NCBI RefSeq assembly: GCF_019059575.1
Contig: NW_024881990.1
Span: forward strand, 1 to 64,000
From: Amphibalanus amphitrite
Lineage: Eukaryota > Arthropoda > Thecostraca > Balanomorpha > Balanidae
Direction: 5' to 3'
DNA length: 64,000 bases
Below are positions 60,659 to 64,000 of the stretch, piece by piece (the first letter of the stretch is position 1; every line of letters starts with the position of its first letter). The notes under the pieces were generated by a model, which saw nothing but the letters and a program-made list of their open reading frames with translations, searched no databases and was not told the origin of the DNA. Both the position numbers and the translations under genes were made by a program.

Positions 60659-60914
60659 ACGGAGCCGATGAGTACGCTCGAGCTGGGGATGGAGACGGTG
60701 GTGGTGGCCTCCGGGGATCCTCCGGAGCCGGAGCCGGAGCCGGTGGCGGCCCCGGAGCCGGCCACCAACGGGCAGCCGGAGCCGGCGCCGCCGCCGCCGC
60801 CGGCCGGCACGGTGCTGATCGTGAGCCGCTCGGCGCCGTCGGCCTCGGCCGGCGCTGCCACCGTGCACGCGCCGCCCGACCTGTTCCTGGTCACTGAGGA
60901 GGACGAGTCGCCAG
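60659..60914 (+). CDS. Start exon of an unrecognised plus-strand gene (Pro/Glu/Ala-rich N-terminus)
   Basis: The exon follows a long C-rich tract ending CCCCTCAG (acceptor at 60658). ATG is at 60668; 82 codons plus one base run to CCAG|GTGGGA. The protein starts MSTLELGMETVVVASG, continues with proline- and glutamate-rich low complexity (a PEPEPEP run and a PPPPP run), then TVLIVSRSAP and DLFLVTEEDESP. I do not recognise the family; the segment looks disordered. GC is very high compared with the flanks, as in other start exons here. The acceptor implies a 5' UTR exon to the left, possibly sharing regulatory DNA with the divergent KIAA0319-like gene. Confidence 0.72.
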
Positions 60915-62738
60915 GTGGGAGCCGCGCGCCACAGCGCCGACGGGACGGGACTCAGGGTGGGATGGGATGGGACTCACGGGCGGGATGGAATGACAGGATG
61001 GCATAAGGGAGGGGACTGACACAGGCCAGGATGAGGCCAATTTGGGACAGGAAATGGTGGAGCAGGGGCTAGACGGGTTTGAAACACAGGGCTAGCAAGA
61101 CGCATTGACTAGATTGCGTCAATGCGAAGGATGGACCGCATTGATGTGTAGGCCAATGGGCGGAAATCAACCACAAGCGATTACGGATATCCAAATGAGG
61201 GCGCTTATCAGGCAGTTCGAATGAAAGCTGCCATTTAAATTGAATCATGCCGTTGCACATTGGATGCAACCCTTCGTAATCGTGTGGAAAGTTTCCGATT
61301 TTTTTCACATATGGAGGTTTCGTGCGAGTATCTTGTGTGCTGTGTGGGTCGTATGCACGATATCTGTCCGTGTTCTTCTGTTATACCTGTAACCCGTGAC
61401 TGTCGGCCATTGTGGATTTCCTTTGTTCTGAGGCGGATTGTTTTAGTGGCAGTGCTCAGGTAATTCAACATCGAATCCGTGAGGGATTATTTAGGTAGCG
61501 CCTGTAGACAGTGTTGCTGCGATGAAGTAAAGGTGCTATAAAACCAGAACCCAATGCTGTTATGTTACACGTTGAAATCCCCGTGATTCGCTCCGGATAT
61601 GCCAGCTCTCCGGATATGGTCGGATATGGTCGCATATGCCAATCTTAACCCGTCGATATTGCTTAAACCGGGCGTGTACCCCTGTTGGCTGCGCGCCGGT
61701 TCCGTCATGGGCAGGCCCCAACGACGCTAGCCAGTCGGACGGGACCTTTCGAGCGGCCAGCCGCGCCGCAGGCACCGACGACGAAAGCGAAAGTAGGCCA
61801 CCCGGTCACCCCATGAACTTGGCACTGGTTTTTATTTATCCGTGCGCCGGGCGACCGGTTGCGCCATGGCCGGTGCGCGGTGGCCGGCGAGGGCTCGGAG
61901 TCGGATAGGGGAGCTGCCTTAGCTGCCGGCGCGGCGGGGTGATATGGTCTCTGAGAACGGCACGCCTACGTGACCGCCAGTGGCGGTATCAGGTGTCCGC
62001 CCGGCCGGCCGAGCTGGCGGCGCCGCTGGCGGGCCGGGTGCGGCGTTATGTGCGGCTATTGATCAGCGTCCCGTCGGCGTGCCGGCGCAGCGCGCCGCCC
62101 TAACCCACTGCACTTGGCCCACTCGGAAAATGGGTCAGCGGTGACGTCACGCCTGCCGGCCGACGCGAGTGGCGCAATAGCCAGATGTCGCCCGTGCAGC
62201 AGGGAGGGGGGGGGGGGGTGCAGCAGACCGACCGGTCGGGGTATGGGCGACGAGAACGCCGTGCACGCCCGATGAGACGACCGCCGTGGCCGCAGCACTT
62301 TCGTTTTGCGCAGCGAGCCGCCGTGGCGCAATGATGGTCTGTGAGCGGCGGTGGTGGCAGCACCTGAGGGGACACCTGGGCCGTCGTTCACGCGCAAAGT
62401 GCTTCGACAGACACTGTCTCTGTCAACGCGTCAAAATGTTATTAAAACCAAATTTAATTAAAATGACGCCGGCTTTTGACCTATAACAACAGGAAAATTA
62501 TAAGTATAGTTAGTATAACACCGCTAGACGGCCATGAGCCATCTGATTGCTGGGCACGTCACGTCATACACCCTGTAATTCATGCAGTGACCCTGTTGAC
62601 ACGTTCCTTTGATTTATGACCTGTCTCAGTGCTTACTATCGGCTGTGATCGGTGGTAGATGGTCTCTGCTCCACTTTCGTTATTATTACGCATCTGTCTA
62701 TAACCCCTTCCCTTCGCTGACGTGCTCTCTGTTTTCAG
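60915..62738. other. Intron of the plus-strand gene (first coding intron)
   Basis: GTGGGA donor to TTTTCAG acceptor. Contains GC-rich 61640-62110 and a G11 run near 62206. No repeat family recognised. Confidence 0.4.
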
Positions 62739-62759
62739 TTTCGCAGTCGGACGAGGGAG
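62739..62759 (+). CDS. Candidate 21-nt microexon of the plus-strand gene
   Basis: The acceptor CTCTCTGTTTTCAG and donor GGAG|GTGAGT are both strong and bracket exactly 21 nt. Phase 1 on both sides matches the 60914 donor, so it inserts or skips seven codons (VSQSDEG) without changing frame. The next exon lies beyond the window. A Ser/Asp-rich insert suits alternative use. Recognised by splice signals and phase only. Confidence 0.55.
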
Positions 62760-64000
62760 GTGAGTGTGCCCAACACCTGTCCGTCCGTCCGTCCCCGTGT
62801 GTGATGTGTGGTGCCGCTTGTCCGCCCATAGGTGGAACTATGTGCCGAACTGGGGGTGCCCGGGCGTAGCAAATTCGCCGCCGCCATATAGGTTACCTTG
62901 ACCTCCGCCGTTTGTTGCGGCTCCAGAGCCAAACTCGTGTGGAGCTGAGAGAGCTTGGGCACCCCTAGCGCGGTATAAGCCTCCAGCTATGTGTCCGCCC
63001 TCACCTGTGTGTGGATTGGGAGCTGCGAACTGTATGTCTGTATGTTTTTGAAAGATTTTATGCCGCGCTGCCAAGTGTTTCACCCTGCGCTGACCTGACC
63101 TGGCCTGACCTCATATGCCCTGCTATGCTGCCCTGCATTACCCGCTCATGCGTGCGTGGCTGTGTGAGCTATGTTCGCGCGCGCCACAGCTCGGTCAGCC
63201 GTCGGCACCGACCGCCCACGGGCGGCCCGGGCGCGCCTCCGTGCCGCCGCCCAGGCCCGCCAGATAATGGCGGCCACGATCGGTGTCAAGGTCACCCCCT
63301 CCCCTCCCTCCGCCGCCCGCCGTGTCGCCGACGGGAACGATAGCAGAACGGAGCGCCGTCCGCCGCGCCGCCGCGCGCTCTTTCGGTCCGATTTGGCGCC
63401 GGTTTTTATGCCTACCGGGAGGTCCGCTGAAGCGGGAGCGCTGCAGAGGTGCAGAAATAGGGGTGGAGGGAGGAGGGTTCGGTTACCGGACAGATGCGCA
63501 GTTAACAGACCAGACAGACTGACAGTGCAGAGCTTTACGAATGCTGTCGCCGTTAGAGGAGAGCGTGTGGCTTTAGTATTAGCCTGTAGGACACTGCGAT
63601 GGTGGGATCAATGATATTTTTGGAATGCACAAAAAGTTGATGATTATGAAAAACGAACAAAGATAGTCCGTATTATTTTTTATATTTATACTCTTTCTAT
63701 TATGCCATATTCATTATGATATGATATTTATATTATATTATATTTTAATATATTTTTCATTTTTATGATAGTCATCACAAGGCATACCCCAAGCTTCAGT
63801 GTTGCCTCTTACGCTGTGCTATTTGTTTTTTCTTCTTTTCCTTTTAAATGCTCCACCTGCTACACTTAAAGCCGTGTAAGAGGTTCAGGCTATCAAGCAT
63901 CTGCATTGCACTTAGCAAAGCCGATGCATTCTTGTTACCTACCTTCCAACATAGTTATATAACCCTGTCGCGGTGTCGCTCCCCGCCCTGCCGGTCCCCT
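62760..64000. other. Downstream intron of the plus-strand gene, to window edge
   Basis: GC-rich 63160-63420 is followed by an AT-rich low-complexity stretch at about 63660-63770. No further exon with matching phase was recognised. Confidence 0.35.

Overview
The window is animal nuclear DNA. Coding sequence lies in exons with GT-AG introns, intergenic and intronic space is full of DNA-transposon remnants, and microsatellites and long poly-G/poly-C runs are common. A pyrexia-like TRPA channel and a KIAA0319-like protein point to an arthropod. The mixed GC, compact introns and element load would suit a crustacean, perhaps a barnacle, but that is inference.

Two genes can be read end to end. (1) On the minus strand, 8727 to 3923, is a two-exon TRPA-subfamily cation channel of 844 residues. 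Exon 1 (8466-8727) gives a disordered N-terminus with an RRAS site. Exon 2 (3923-6195) gives the ankyrin repeats, six membrane segments, pore and C-terminal helix. (2) On the minus strand, 57820 to 47209, is a 15-exon KIAA0319-like (AAV-receptor-type) membrane protein of about 960 residues: signal peptide, MANSC, five PKD domains, Cys-rich region, one membrane segment and a basic tail. All splice phases agree except for one apparent 1-base frameshift in the MANSC exon.

Three further genes show only partly: a plus-strand start exon at 60659-60914 with a 21-nt microexon at 62739-62759, divergent from the KIAA0319-like gene; a minus-strand start exon at 41426-41606; and a weaker plus-strand cassette-like exon at 25253-25348. 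A 113-codon minus-strand frame at 43115-43456 sits beside a 47-bp palindrome.

The rest is mostly mobile DNA whose ends can be defined from terminal inverted repeats (TIRs) and target-site duplications. There are three hAT-type elements with 8-bp duplications (12801-14562, 14858-15411, 16815-16950); three related piggyBac-type elements at TTAA (18906-20080, 44633-45633, 51557-52735); a nested pair with CACTGAAA ends (20693-22910 containing 21550-22770, which itself holds a tRNA-Cys-like sequence); a mariner-like element (28517-29315); two TA-flanked elements (33501-34393, 37388-38562); and one with a 4-bp duplication (58359-59098). No element carries an intact transposase that I can see.

The most unusual signal is in the three TTAA elements. 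They share a common plan, but each has its own hexamer inside the TIR. That hexamer occurs three times per element (left end, left subterminal, right end) and matches within an element while differing between elements. A subterminal G-run/core/C-run palindrome is likewise matched left to right within each element. Several of the other elements also echo motifs from their own ends in their interiors.
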